From NCBI GenBank assembly GCA_023432235.1, contig JAEYUX010000099.1:1-6914 (forward strand): a stretch of DNA of 6,914 bases, in the 5' to 3' direction. The notes below the pieces were generated by a model. That model saw only the letters and a program-made list of their open reading frames with translations, did not search any database and had not been told where the DNA came from. How positions within the stretch are numbered: the first letter of the stretch is position 1; every line of letters starts with the position of its first letter. This document shows, piece by piece, positions 1 to 6,114 of this stretch. This stretch comes from Actinomycetes bacterium (GTDB lineage Bacteria; Actinomycetota; Actinomycetes; Actinomycetales; Demequinaceae). Position numbers and translations under genes: made by a program.

Positions 1-492
1 CGGCCCCGACACGGCCAGCACGTCACCCACACCAGCGTCGGCCCGTGTCACCGGCTCAATGCCGTGCGTCTCCCCAATCGCCGTCACCGATATCGAGATC
101 TCGCGGGCGCCCGACAGGTCACCGCCCACCACACCCACGCCATGAGGCGCGCAGGCGTCACGCAGGCCATCCGCCAGGTCGAGCACCCAGTCGACGTCGA
201 GGTCTCCGGGCGCAGCCAGCGTGATCTGCAGCGCGATCGGCACGGCGCCCATTGCGTCGATGTCGGCGAGGTTCTGCACCGCTGCACGCCAGCCGACATC
301 CGCACCGCTCGACCAGTCACGCCGGAAGTGCCGGCCCTCAATGAGGACGTCCGACGAGACAACGAGGTCCCCGTCAACGGCCAACACGGCGGCGTCGTCA
401 CCGGGTCCGAGGAGCGTCGAGTCAGAGGTGGGAAGGCGGGGCGCAAAGAGCGCAATGAGGGCGTCCTCGCCAATCTCGCCGATGGTGGTCAC
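1..492 (-). CDS. thiL: Thiamine-monophosphate kinase, N-terminal part (cut by window edge)
   Basis: ThiL phosphorylates thiamine monophosphate with ATP to give thiamine diphosphate, the last step of thiamine cofactor synthesis in the cytoplasm. The visible 164 residues contain the ATP/metal-binding GDDAAVL (31-37), SSDVLIEGRHF (46-56), the QNLADIDAMGA segment (73-83) and GVVGGDLSGAR (120-130), all in the order found in ThiL of the AIR synthase-like (PurM/HypE/SelD) superfamily. The frame stays open to position 1, so roughly the C-terminal half lies outside the window. The start is GTG at 492-490. An in-frame stop at 522-520 excludes a longer N-terminus, and MTTIGEIGEDALI is a normal ThiL beginning. 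No Shine-Dalgarno sequence is visible. A TAGTCT hexamer at -13 to -8 suggests a leaderless message. The gene is divergent from the DUF3515 lipoprotein gene, a common actinobacterial neighbour. Identification is from family motifs and is firm. Confidence 0.93.
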   Translation of the reverse strand, partial: MTTIGEIGEDALIALFAPRLPTSDSTLLGPGDDAAVLAVDGDLVVSSDVLIEGRHFRRDWSSGADVGWRAAVQNLADIDAMGAVPIALQITLAAPGDLDVDWVLDLADGLRDACAPHGVGVVGGDLSGAREISISVTAIGETHGIEPVTRADAGVGDVLAVSGP

Positions 493-499
493 GCAGGCA

Positions 500-505
500 A
501 GACTA
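500..505 (-). promoter_or_regulatory. Candidate -10 element for leaderless thiL
   Basis: On the minus strand TAGTCT lies at -13 to -8 from the GTG of thiL. It fits the actinobacterial TANNNT -10 pattern at the distance expected if transcription begins at the start codon. The gene has no purine-rich Shine-Dalgarno sequence, which agrees with this reading. No convincing -35 is seen. This is inference from spacing. Confidence 0.4.
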
Positions 506-520
506 AGCGCATCCCCTGGT

Positions 521-541
521 CACCACAGCCGTAGGGTGGTG
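521..541. repeat. Inverted repeat in the thiL/DUF3515 divergent region
   Basis: CACCAC (521-526) and GTGGTG (536-541) form a perfect 6-bp dyad with a 9-base spacer. It ends two bases before the ATG of the DUF3515 gene and covers that gene's putative -10 and AGGG ribosome-binding bases. It could be an operator or an RNA hairpin, but 6 bp in GC-rich DNA is also expected by chance. Confidence 0.3.
532..537 (+). promoter_or_regulatory. Candidate -10 element for the DUF3515 gene
   Basis: TAGGGT at -12 to -7 from the ATG at 544 fits TANNNT at the classic spacing for a leaderless actinobacterial transcript. The same bases include AGGG (533-536), which could instead act as a Shine-Dalgarno sequence with a 7-base spacer. 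The sequence alone cannot separate the two readings. No good -35 hexamer is visible. Confidence 0.4.
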
Positions 542-543
542 TC

Positions 544-1023
544 ATGCCTCGTTCCACCTGGGTGCGCCGCGTGCGCATGGTTGTGCTTGCCGTCGTTGGC
601 GCGGCCGTGCTCGCCGCCTGCTCGCAGCCCCTTGTGGTCGAGCCCGCGCCGTACGCCGGAGACCCCCGCTGTGCGGAGATCATGCTGGGTGTGCCCGACG
701 TTGTCGGCGGCCTGGAGATGCGGCCCACCTCATCTCAGGCGACCACCGCATACGGCGACACGGCCCCCATCATCGTGCGCTGCGGCGTTGAGCCGCCCGG
801 GCCCTCGACAGATCGGTGCGATGTGATCGATGTGGACGGCATCGCGCAAGGTTGGCTGCTCAGCGAAGACGTCGACATCTGGCGGGCCGTCACCTTTGGC
901 CGCACCCCCGCACTTGAGGTTCAGATTCCCAAAGTGCGCGCGGACCAGGCCGTAGGCGAACTGCTCGGATACTTCAATGCCTCCGCCGTACGGGCGGACG
1001 TCAATGGACTGGAGTGCCGCTAG
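544..1023 (+). CDS. DUF3515 family lipoprotein
   Basis: This is a 159-residue secreted lipoprotein of unknown function. The N-terminus has arginines (R3, R8, R9, R11), a hydrophobic stretch (12-24) and a lipobox LAAC with the lipidated cysteine at residue 26, so the mature protein should be anchored on the outer face of the membrane. The rest matches DUF3515 as I know it: DPRCAEIMLGVP (40-51), SQATTAYGD (64-72), VRCGVEPPGPSTDRC (78-92) and a C-terminal LECR. The mature part has four more cysteines (43, 80, 92, 158), an even number that would suit two disulfides outside the cell. The gene is divergent from thiL and converges on ddl, with which it shares the last four bases (CTAG, 1020-1023). 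The family often sits between ddl and thiL in actinobacteria, suggesting an envelope-related role, but no biochemical function can be read from the sequence. Confidence 0.9.
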   Translation: MPRSTWVRRVRMVVLAVVGAAVLAACSQPLVVEPAPYAGDPRCAEIMLGVPDVVGGLEMRPTSSQATTAYGDTAPIIVRCGVEPPGPSTDRCDVIDVDGIAQGWLLSEDVDIWRAVTFGRTPALEVQIPKVRADQAVGELLGYFNASAVRADVNGLECR

Positions 1024-2111
1024 CGAAGCCCGAGCGGGCGTGCGAGGGCCGCCTCGAGGAGCTCCTCGATGAGCTCCGGGTATGACAGCCCACCGGAAGC
1101 CCACATCCGGGGATACATCGACGTGGGCGTAAAGCCCGGCATCGTGTTGATCTCGTTGACGGTCACCGTCCCGTCGGCACCGTAGAACACGTCAACGCGG
1201 GCAATACCCTCGGCAGAGACCGCCGCAAACGCGCGTCGCGCGATCTCCTGAATCCGCGCCGCGTCGTCCGCGGGAATGTCAGCGGGGCAATCGAGCCGCA
1301 CAGCGGAGTCGTCAAAGTACTTCGACTCGAAGTCGTAGAAGGCTTGATCCCCAACGGCGACAATCTCGCCCGGAGGCGACGTGCGCACACCCTCGCGGGC
1401 GCCAAGGACAGCCGTCTCAATTTCGCGGCCCACCACGCCAGCCTCAATGAGGACCTTGGGGTCGTGCGCGATCGCGGCCGCGACGGCCGCTTCCAACTGA
1501 TCCCACGAATCGACGCGCGAAATACCCATCGACGATCCCGCCCGGGCAGGCTTCACAAAGGCGGGAAGGCCCAGCGCCTCAATCTCCGTCCGACGCGCAT
1601 CCACCGTCTCGCCGGCCGTCACCACCACATCCGCGGCCACGGGCAGTCCCGCCGCACGGAACGCCATCTTCATGTACTGCTTGTCCATGCCCATCGCGGA
1701 CGCGAGCACTCCCGCACCCACGTAGCGAATGTCAAGCAGTTCGAGAGCGCCCTGGACAGTGCCGTCCTCACCCCACGGACCGTGGAGGAGGGGGAAGACA
1801 ACGTCCACATCAGCAAGCGGCTGAACGACGCCGTCGCGCACCACACGCCACGTGCGGTCTCCGGCCGTTTCCGGCAACAAGACGCCCGACGCTGAGGGAA
1901 CCACCTTCGGCATCGTTGCGTCTGTGAAGGCCCAGGCCGCAGCGTCGTCATCTTGAAGCGTCCACGAGCCGTCCTGGCCAAACCCAACGGCGACCACGTC
2001 CCACCGGTCACGGTCAATCGCACCCAGGACACCGCCCGCCGTGGTGCAACTGACGGCGTGTTCCGATGAACGGCCCCCAAAGAGCACTGCAACGGTGCGC
2101 CGCGCGCTCAC
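1020..2111 (-). CDS. ddl: D-alanine--D-alanine ligase
   Basis: Ddl joins two D-alanines using ATP to make the D-Ala-D-Ala end of the peptidoglycan stem peptide, a cytoplasmic step. The 363-residue protein is of normal actinobacterial length. It has the N-terminal FGGRSSEHAVS (11-21), HGPWGEDGTVQG (110-121), MDKQYMK (142-148), the ATP-grasp segment KPARAGSSMGISR (187-199), FYDFESKY (258-265) and the metal-binding NEINTMPGFT (319-328). The tyrosine closing FYDFESKY is the residue associated with D-Ala rather than D-lactate use in well-studied Ddl enzymes, so a vancomycin-resistance type ligase is unlikely. I chose the GTG at 2111 because it overlaps the gpsA stop as GTGA and puts the first beta strand (TVAVLFGG) at residue 6. 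The frame extends upstream to an ATG at 2204, but that would add 31 residues inside gpsA. Last gene of the murA-plsC-gpsA-ddl operon. Confidence 0.96.
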   Translation of the reverse strand: MSARRTVAVLFGGRSSEHAVSCTTAGGVLGAIDRDRWDVVAVGFGQDGSWTLQDDDAAAWAFTDATMPKVVPSASGVLLPETAGDRTWRVVRDGVVQPLADVDVVFPLLHGPWGEDGTVQGALELLDIRYVGAGVLASAMGMDKQYMKMAFRAAGLPVAADVVVTAGETVDARRTEIEALGLPAFVKPARAGSSMGISRVDSWDQLEAAVAAAIAHDPKVLIEAGVVGREIETAVLGAREGVRTSPPGEIVAVGDQAFYDFESKYFDDSAVRLDCPADIPADDAARIQEIARRAFAAVSAEGIARVDVFYGADGTVTVNEINTMPGFTPTSMYPRMWASGGLSYPELIEELLEAALARPLGLR

Positions 2112-3106
2112 GCGCCCTCGGCCTTTCGAGGGCGTGACAGCAATGCGCCCAACACGGCCTCCTTGGGATGACCCTCGTGAAGCATCGCCACCACTGCATC
2201 GCAAATGGGAACGTCAACGTTGTTGTCGCGCGCGAGCGCCTGAATCGACTGCGAGGTGGTGACACCTTCGGCAGTTCCGCCGGTGCGCGCAATTGCGTCC
2301 TGCAACGAGGCGCCCGAGCCAATGTGGGCACCGAGCGTGTGGTTGCGTGACAGCGGTGAGGCGCATGTGGCGATGAGGTCGCCCATGCCGGCGAGCCCAG
2401 AGAACGTATCGGGCCGGGCACCGAGCGCGAGCCCAAGGCGGGTGATCTCTGCGAGGCCGCGCGTGATGACGGTGGCAGTGGTGTTGTGTCCAAAGCCCAT
2501 GCCGTCCGCGATGCCAACGGCCACGGCGATGATGTTCTTGTACGCACCGCTCAGCTCCACGCCCAGCACATCCGTGTTCGTGTACGGACGGAAATACCCC
2601 GACGCCGTGGCGCGGGCGACACGTTCAGCGACGTCCTGCGTGCTCGCTGCAACGACGGTGGCGGTGGGCTGCTTCGCAGCGATTTCCTTCGCCAGGTTGG
2701 GGCCGGAGACGACGGCCACGCGGCCGCGGGGCACTCGCCACACTTCGGCGAGGACTTCGCTCATCCGCAGATGGCTCGTCAGCTCCACGCCCTTCATCAG
2801 CGACACCACGGTGGCATCGGGCGAGATCGCATCTGCCAACGGCTCGATGACGGTGCGCACCTTCTGAGACGGCAGTGCGACGGCGACGATCTCGGCATCG
2901 GCCAGCGCCTCATGCGCGTCCGTTGTGCCCACCATGAGTTCAGGAAGTGTGATCCCAGGGAGGAAGCGCTCATTGGAGTGACGAAGCGTCACCTCGCTCG
3001 CCACCGTGCCATCGCGACCCCACAACGTGACGTCGCAACCGGCGTCGGCAAGCACCGCGCCAAAGGTGGTACCCCACGCACCGGAGCCGAGCACGGCCGC
3101 TTTCAT
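2108..3106 (-). CDS. gpsA: NAD(P)-dependent glycerol-3-phosphate dehydrogenase
   Basis: GpsA reduces dihydroxyacetone phosphate to sn-glycerol-3-phosphate, the backbone of phospholipids, in the cytoplasm. The 332-residue protein is of standard length. It has the N-terminal Rossmann motif GSGAWGT (7-13), NERFLPG (45-51), SGPNLAKEI (134-142), ELSGAYKNIIAVAVG (184-198) with the catalytic lysine at 190, GHNTTATVITRGLAE (206-220) and GLAGMGDLIATC (237-248), which matches the family signature. The ATG overlaps the plsC stop by four bases (ATGA, 3103-3106). An AAGGA Shine-Dalgarno (3117-3113) lies six bases upstream, inside the end of plsC. The C-terminal codons form a perfect 8-bp hairpin just before the ddl start. 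Its product feeds the acylation steps leading to the substrate of the upstream gene's product, PlsC. Nothing looks broken or foreign. Confidence 0.97.
   Translation of the reverse strand: MKAAVLGSGAWGTTFGAVLADAGCDVTLWGRDGTVASEVTLRHSNERFLPGITLPELMVGTTDAHEALADAEIVAVALPSQKVRTVIEPLADAISPDATVVSLMKGVELTSHLRMSEVLAEVWRVPRGRVAVVSGPNLAKEIAAKQPTATVVAASTQDVAERVARATASGYFRPYTNTDVLGVELSGAYKNIIAVAVGIADGMGFGHNTTATVITRGLAEITRLGLALGARPDTFSGLAGMGDLIATCASPLSRNHTLGAHIGSGASLQDAIARTGGTAEGVTTSQSIQALARDNNVDVPICDAVVAMLHEGHPKEAVLGALLSRPRKAEGA
2113..2134 (-). promoter_or_regulatory. Hairpin over the ddl ribosome-binding region
   Basis: On the mRNA strand CGCCCTCG (2134-2127), a 6-base loop AAAGGC (2126-2121) and CGAGGGCG (2120-2113) form a perfect 8-bp GC-rich stem. 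It ends one base before the GTG start of ddl. The GAGGG that could act as Shine-Dalgarno lies in the 3' arm, and an alternative AAAGG lies mostly in the loop. Ribosomes finishing gpsA would melt it, so it may enforce translational coupling. The structure is seen in the sequence; the function is inferred. Confidence 0.5.
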
Positions 3107-3831
3107 GACGCGTCCTTGATCCGCATGTTGTAGCGCTCCGCAGGCGCTTTCTCACCACGCAACTCTTCGACCATCGCCGTCAACGTGTCCATAATGCGCG
3201 CGCTTGCCTCCTTGACGGCCTCGTTATCAATGGACCCCTGACGCAAGTCATCAAGCGGGATAGGCGGACCAGCAACAACAGTCACCTTCTTGCGCGGAAA
3301 GGGCTTGAGTACTTTCCCATAACTCCCGAGCAATCGGTGGGCTCCCCATTGGGCGACCGGCACAATCGGCACGCCAGTTTCAAGCGCCATGCGCGCCGCA
3401 CCCGTGCGGGCGACCATCGGCCACAAATTGGGGTCACGCGTGAGGGTTCCTTCCGGGAACATCGCGATGACGCCGCCGGAGCGCAACACCTCCATCCCCT
3501 TGTCCACCGCGTCCTTTGCGCGCGTGGTGCCGCGGTAGACGGGGATCTGGTCGAGTGCGTGAAGGATGCGTCCCACCACCGGAACCTTGAACAGGCCTGA
3601 TTTCGCGAGGAAGTGCGGCGGGTACCCGGAGTTGTACAAGAAGTGCGCAAGCGTGATCGGGTCCGCATACGTGACGTGGTTGGACACCGCGATGAAGCCG
3701 CCGGACGTCGGCATGCTGTCTTGGCCGTGCCAGTCCTTGCGCGTCATCAATGCCATGAGACCGCGAAGTACTGCTGCGGCCGCTCGATAGCCCGCTTTCT
3801 TAGGCGTGCGTAGCGGAATGCGTTTGGCCAT
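3103..3831 (-). CDS. plsC: 1-acyl-sn-glycerol-3-phosphate acyltransferase (PlsC family)
   Basis: PlsC-family enzymes transfer a fatty acyl chain to lysophosphatidic acid to make phosphatidic acid at the cytoplasmic face of the membrane. The 242-residue protein shows the acyltransferase blocks in order: NHVTYAD (51-57), the HX4D catalytic motif with H52 and D57; GRILHALDQIPVYR (87-100); FPEGT (125-129); and GVPIVPVA (153-160). There is no clear N-terminal transmembrane helix, only a basic, moderately hydrophobic start (residues 1-35), so association is probably peripheral. The ATG is two bases after the murA stop, with GAGGA (3842-3838) six bases upstream as Shine-Dalgarno inside the last murA codons. 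The stop overlaps the gpsA start. The next gene's product makes the glycerol backbone, which supports a phospholipid role. The acyl acceptor cannot be proven from motifs, since some family members act on other lipids. Confidence 0.92.
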   Translation of the reverse strand: MAKRIPLRTPKKAGYRAAAAVLRGLMALMTRKDWHGQDSMPTSGGFIAVSNHVTYADPITLAHFLYNSGYPPHFLAKSGLFKVPVVGRILHALDQIPVYRGTTRAKDAVDKGMEVLRSGGVIAMFPEGTLTRDPNLWPMVARTGAARMALETGVPIVPVAQWGAHRLLGSYGKVLKPFPRKKVTVVAGPPIPLDDLRQGSIDNEAVKEASARIMDTLTAMVEELRGEKAPAERYNMRIKDAS

Positions 3832-3833
3832 CC

Positions 3834-5147
3834 TCAGTCCTCGACGTTCGCACCGAGAGCGGCAAGTTTGCCGCGGAAGTCTTCATATCCGCGGTCAATA
3901 ATGCCAATACCCGTCACCGTGGACGTGCCCTCGGCAGCCAACGCCGCGATGAGGTGCGAGAAGCCGCCGCGCAGGTCAGGGACCTCGATGTCCGCAGCCG
4001 TAAGCGGCGTCGGGCCCGACACCACGGCCGAGTGCTTGAAGTTGCGCTGCCCAAAGCGGCACTTTTTGTCGCCGAGGCACTCGCGGTACAGCTGGACGTT
4101 CGCACCCATCTTGACGAGCGCCGCCGTGAAACCAAAGCGGTTCTCGTACACCGTCTCGTGGACGATGCTGAGGCCCTTGGCCTGGGTGAGTGCAACGACC
4201 ATCGGCTGCTGCCAGTCCGTCATGAAGCCTGGGTGGACGTCGGTTTGCAACGCAATCGACCTGAGGTCACCACCGGGGTGATAGAAGCGGATGCCGTCCT
4301 TCACCACCTCGAACTCGCCGCCCACCTTGCGGAACACGTTGAGGAACATGCCCATGTGACGCTGCTGCGCGCCGTGGACAAAGATGTCGCCCTTCGTCGC
4401 GAGCGCAGCGGCCGCCCAGGAGCCCACTTCGATGCGGTCGGTGAGAGAAAAGTGGTCGTAGCCGCGCAGCCGCTTCACGCCCTCGATCGTGATCGAGCGG
4501 TCCGTGTCAACGGAGATGATCGCGCCCATCTTCTGCAGCGTGTCGATGAGGTCCTTGATCTCGGGCTCCACGGCAGCGTTTTGCAGCGTGGTGATGCCCT
4601 CGGCGAGAACCGCCGTGAGGAGTAGTTGCTCGGTGGCACCAACGGACGGATACGACAACTCGTGGCGGATGCCCTTGAGTCCATTGGGGGCGCTGAGATG
4701 GAGGCCGTCCGACGCTTCCTTCACCACCGCGCCAAACTTCTTGAGGATCTCAAGGTGGAAGTCGATGGGGCGGTCTCCGATGCGGCAGCCACCAAGGTCA
4801 GGGATCACCGCCTCACCCAAACGGTGCAAGAGCGGGCCACACAGCAGGATCGGAATGCGCGACGAACCCGCGTGCTCGGCGATGTCGACAGCGTCGGCCG
4901 GCGACAGCGTCGTCGTGTCCATCGTGATGACGCCGGAGTTGACGTCGTAGACCACATCCGCGCCGTGAAGGCGCAAGAGGGCGGACACCACATTGACGTC
5001 ACGAATGTCCGGGACGTTCCGCAGCGTCGACGGCGTGGAGCCAAGGAGAGCAGCCACCATCGCCTTCGAAACGAAGTTCTTGGCGCCACGCACGGTGATT
5101 TCACCGGTTAGTGGACGTCCACCATGCACGCGCAGCGAGTCCGTCAT
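3834..5147 (-). CDS. murA: UDP-N-acetylglucosamine 1-carboxyvinyltransferase
   Basis: MurA transfers enolpyruvate from phosphoenolpyruvate to UDP-GlcNAc, the first committed step of peptidoglycan synthesis, in the cytoplasm. The 437-residue protein has RGAKN with K23 and N24, the catalytic loop GGCRIGDRPIDFHL with C121 and R126, TDWQQ with D311, and PDLRGG with R393. These match K22, N23, C115, R120, D305 and R397 of E. coli MurA. The loop residue is cysteine, not the aspartate of fosfomycin-insensitive MurA, so the target site predicts sensitivity. The segment between MGA (347-349) and DLR (391-393) is about 16 residues longer than in E. coli, and carries C357 and C363; I believe this form is common in Micrococcales. 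It is the first gene of the operon, starting at ATG 5147. The ribosome-binding site is weak: only AAGG about 13 bases upstream. EPSP synthase is excluded by the GlcNAc-type motifs. Confidence 0.95.
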   Translation of the reverse strand: MTDSLRVHGGRPLTGEITVRGAKNFVSKAMVAALLGSTPSTLRNVPDIRDVNVVSALLRLHGADVVYDVNSGVITMDTTTLSPADAVDIAEHAGSSRIPILLCGPLLHRLGEAVIPDLGGCRIGDRPIDFHLEILKKFGAVVKEASDGLHLSAPNGLKGIRHELSYPSVGATEQLLLTAVLAEGITTLQNAAVEPEIKDLIDTLQKMGAIISVDTDRSITIEGVKRLRGYDHFSLTDRIEVGSWAAAALATKGDIFVHGAQQRHMGMFLNVFRKVGGEFEVVKDGIRFYHPGGDLRSIALQTDVHPGFMTDWQQPMVVALTQAKGLSIVHETVYENRFGFTAALVKMGANVQLYRECLGDKKCRFGQRNFKHSAVVSGPTPLTAADIEVPDLRGGFSHLIAALAAEGTSTVTGIGIIDRGYEDFRGKLAALGANVED

Positions 5148-5226
5148 GAGAACTATCGTGCCTTATCCCCTGCTCTTGAGTAGACGAGCACGCCCTCAGT
5201 GAACAGCCGCAGGTAGCATGCGCCGC
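5148..5226. promoter_or_regulatory. Divergent promoter region between murA and the PfkB kinase
   Basis: This gap must hold the promoter of the murA operon and that of the sugar kinase. On the minus strand, weak -10 candidates for murA are TCTACT (5184-5179) and GATAAG (5167-5162), neither with a good -35. A dyad TGCTC (5171-5175) / GAGCA (5186-5190) lies near the middle and could be an operator or chance. On the plus strand TAGCAT (5214-5219) is described separately. The assignment as promoter region follows from gene orientation; individual elements are uncertain. Confidence 0.5.
5214..5219 (+). promoter_or_regulatory. Candidate -10 element for leaderless PfkB kinase mRNA
   Basis: TAGCAT fits TANNNT and lies at -13 to -8 from the ATG at 5227, close to the spacing of a leaderless start and equal to that of the element before thiL. 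It overlaps the other possible start, the ATG at 5218. If the element is real, translation starts at 5227. No good -35 is visible. Confidence 0.35.
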
Positions 5227-6114
5227 ATGACTCGTGCCGTGTTTGCAGGCCTCGCGACTCTCGACATCATTCAGTCAGTGGAGCGCGTGCCAGCGTCCAA
5301 CGAAAAGGTTGCGGCACGCGACTTCTTGGTTGTCGCGGGCGGGCCAGCGGCCAACGCGGCGGTCGCCTTCGCCCACCTCGGAGGGACGCCGACGCTCGTC
5401 ACCGCATTGCCCGAACATCCCCTCACCGAGCCGATTATCAGCGATCTTGCTGACTGCGGCGTCGACCTCGCGATTGCCGCCAGTTACCCAGGCCCGCCCA
5501 TCACCGCGTCCATCCTCGTCACGCAGGCCACGGGAGACCGGGCTGTCATCTCCCCCACGGGCACGGCCACTGCCGCAAACCCTGACCCCACGCACGTGCC
5601 GTCACTCGACGGCGTGGGCGCCGTCCTCATCGATGGGTACTTCCGCGCGATCGCCGCTCCTCTCGCGGCGGTCGCTCGCGAGCGCGGGATCCCCGTCATC
5701 CTCGACGCTGGCAGCGTCAAGCACTACACGGATGAGGTGGTGCGGATGGCGGATATCGCGATCGTCTCGGCCGATTTCGCTCCGGCGGGGCCTCGCACGA
5801 CGCCGGAGGACGTGCTCGACTACCTCGCCTCACGTGGTGTGCGGACGTCCGTCATCACGCGCGGCTCGCACAGCATCCTGTTTCGCTCCCCCACGGCGCG
5901 TGGCGAGGTGGAGGTGCCCCGGGTGGAGGTGGTCGACACGTTGGGCGCGGGCGACTTCTTCCACGGCGCCTTCACCTGGCGCGTCGCGTCACTTGGATCG
6001 GACGACGCTCGCCTCGCCGAGGACCTCGCCTTCGCGTCCCAGGTGGCGGGCTCGTCGCTTGGCAGCTTTGGCACGCGCGCCTGGCTCAGCGCGCAGCCGC
6101 CTCACGCCACCTAG
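5227..6114 (+). CDS. PfkB-family carbohydrate kinase (ribokinase-like)
   Basis: PfkB-family kinases phosphorylate sugars or nucleosides with ATP in the cytoplasm. The 295-residue protein has the N-terminal signature GGPAANAAVAFAHLGG (38-53), an ITRG segment (210-213) and the C-terminal signature DTLGAGDFFHGAF (237-249), where D243 is the expected catalytic base and GAG the anion hole. The substrate cannot be deduced. I chose ATG 5227 because MTRAVFAGLATLDII puts the first beta strand where the family normally has it and a -10-like hexamer precedes it. The in-frame ATG at 5218 would add three residues and has an AGG (5211-5213) four bases before it, so it remains possible. The gene is divergent from murA and converges on a second kinase, sharing the CTAG at 6111-6114. 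No sugar transporter or regulator is in view, so the ribokinase label should be read as family only. Confidence 0.9.
   Translation: MTRAVFAGLATLDIIQSVERVPASNEKVAARDFLVVAGGPAANAAVAFAHLGGTPTLVTALPEHPLTEPIISDLADCGVDLAIAASYPGPPITASILVTQATGDRAVISPTGTATAANPDPTHVPSLDGVGAVLIDGYFRAIAAPLAAVARERGIPVILDAGSVKHYTDEVVRMADIAIVSADFAPAGPRTTPEDVLDYLASRGVRTSVITRGSHSILFRSPTARGEVEVPRVEVVDTLGAGDFFHGAFTWRVASLGSDDARLAEDLAFASQVAGSSLGSFGTRAWLSAQPPHAT

Noticed and set aside
1028..1039. Short GC-rich hairpin (GCCC-GAGC-GGGC) just after the DUF3515 stop as a terminator
   Set aside because: The stem is only 4 bp, lies within ddl codons and lacks a T-run.
1054..1069. Perfect 16-base palindrome TCGAGGAGCTCCTCGA near the end of ddl
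   Set aside because: It is explained by Glu-Glu-Leu-Leu codons (GAG GAG CTC CTC) in ddl; no T-run follows on either strand, so I do not call a terminator for the DUF3515 transcript.
1020..2111. Ddl as a D-Ala-D-Lac or D-Ala-D-Ser (vancomycin-resistance) ligase
   Set aside because: The FYDFESKY segment keeps its closing tyrosine, the ligase sits in a housekeeping operon, and no vanH, vanX or vanRS-like gene is nearby.
2112..2204. Longer N-terminus for Ddl starting at ATG 2204
   Set aside because: It adds 31 low-complexity residues encoded within gpsA; GTG 2111 gives the family-normal start and the GTGA overlap.
1344..3133. Plus-strand open frames opposite ddl and gpsA (for example 1344-1895 and 2486-3133)
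   Set aside because: Both lie wholly opposite or nearly opposite intact conserved enzymes, have biased composition and show no recognisable domain.
3954..5111. Long plus-strand open frames (3954-4625 and 4626-5111) antisense to murA
   Set aside because: They are arginine- and histidine-rich translations of the opposite strand of an intact murA, as high-GC coding DNA produces; no family motif or ribosome-binding site supports them.
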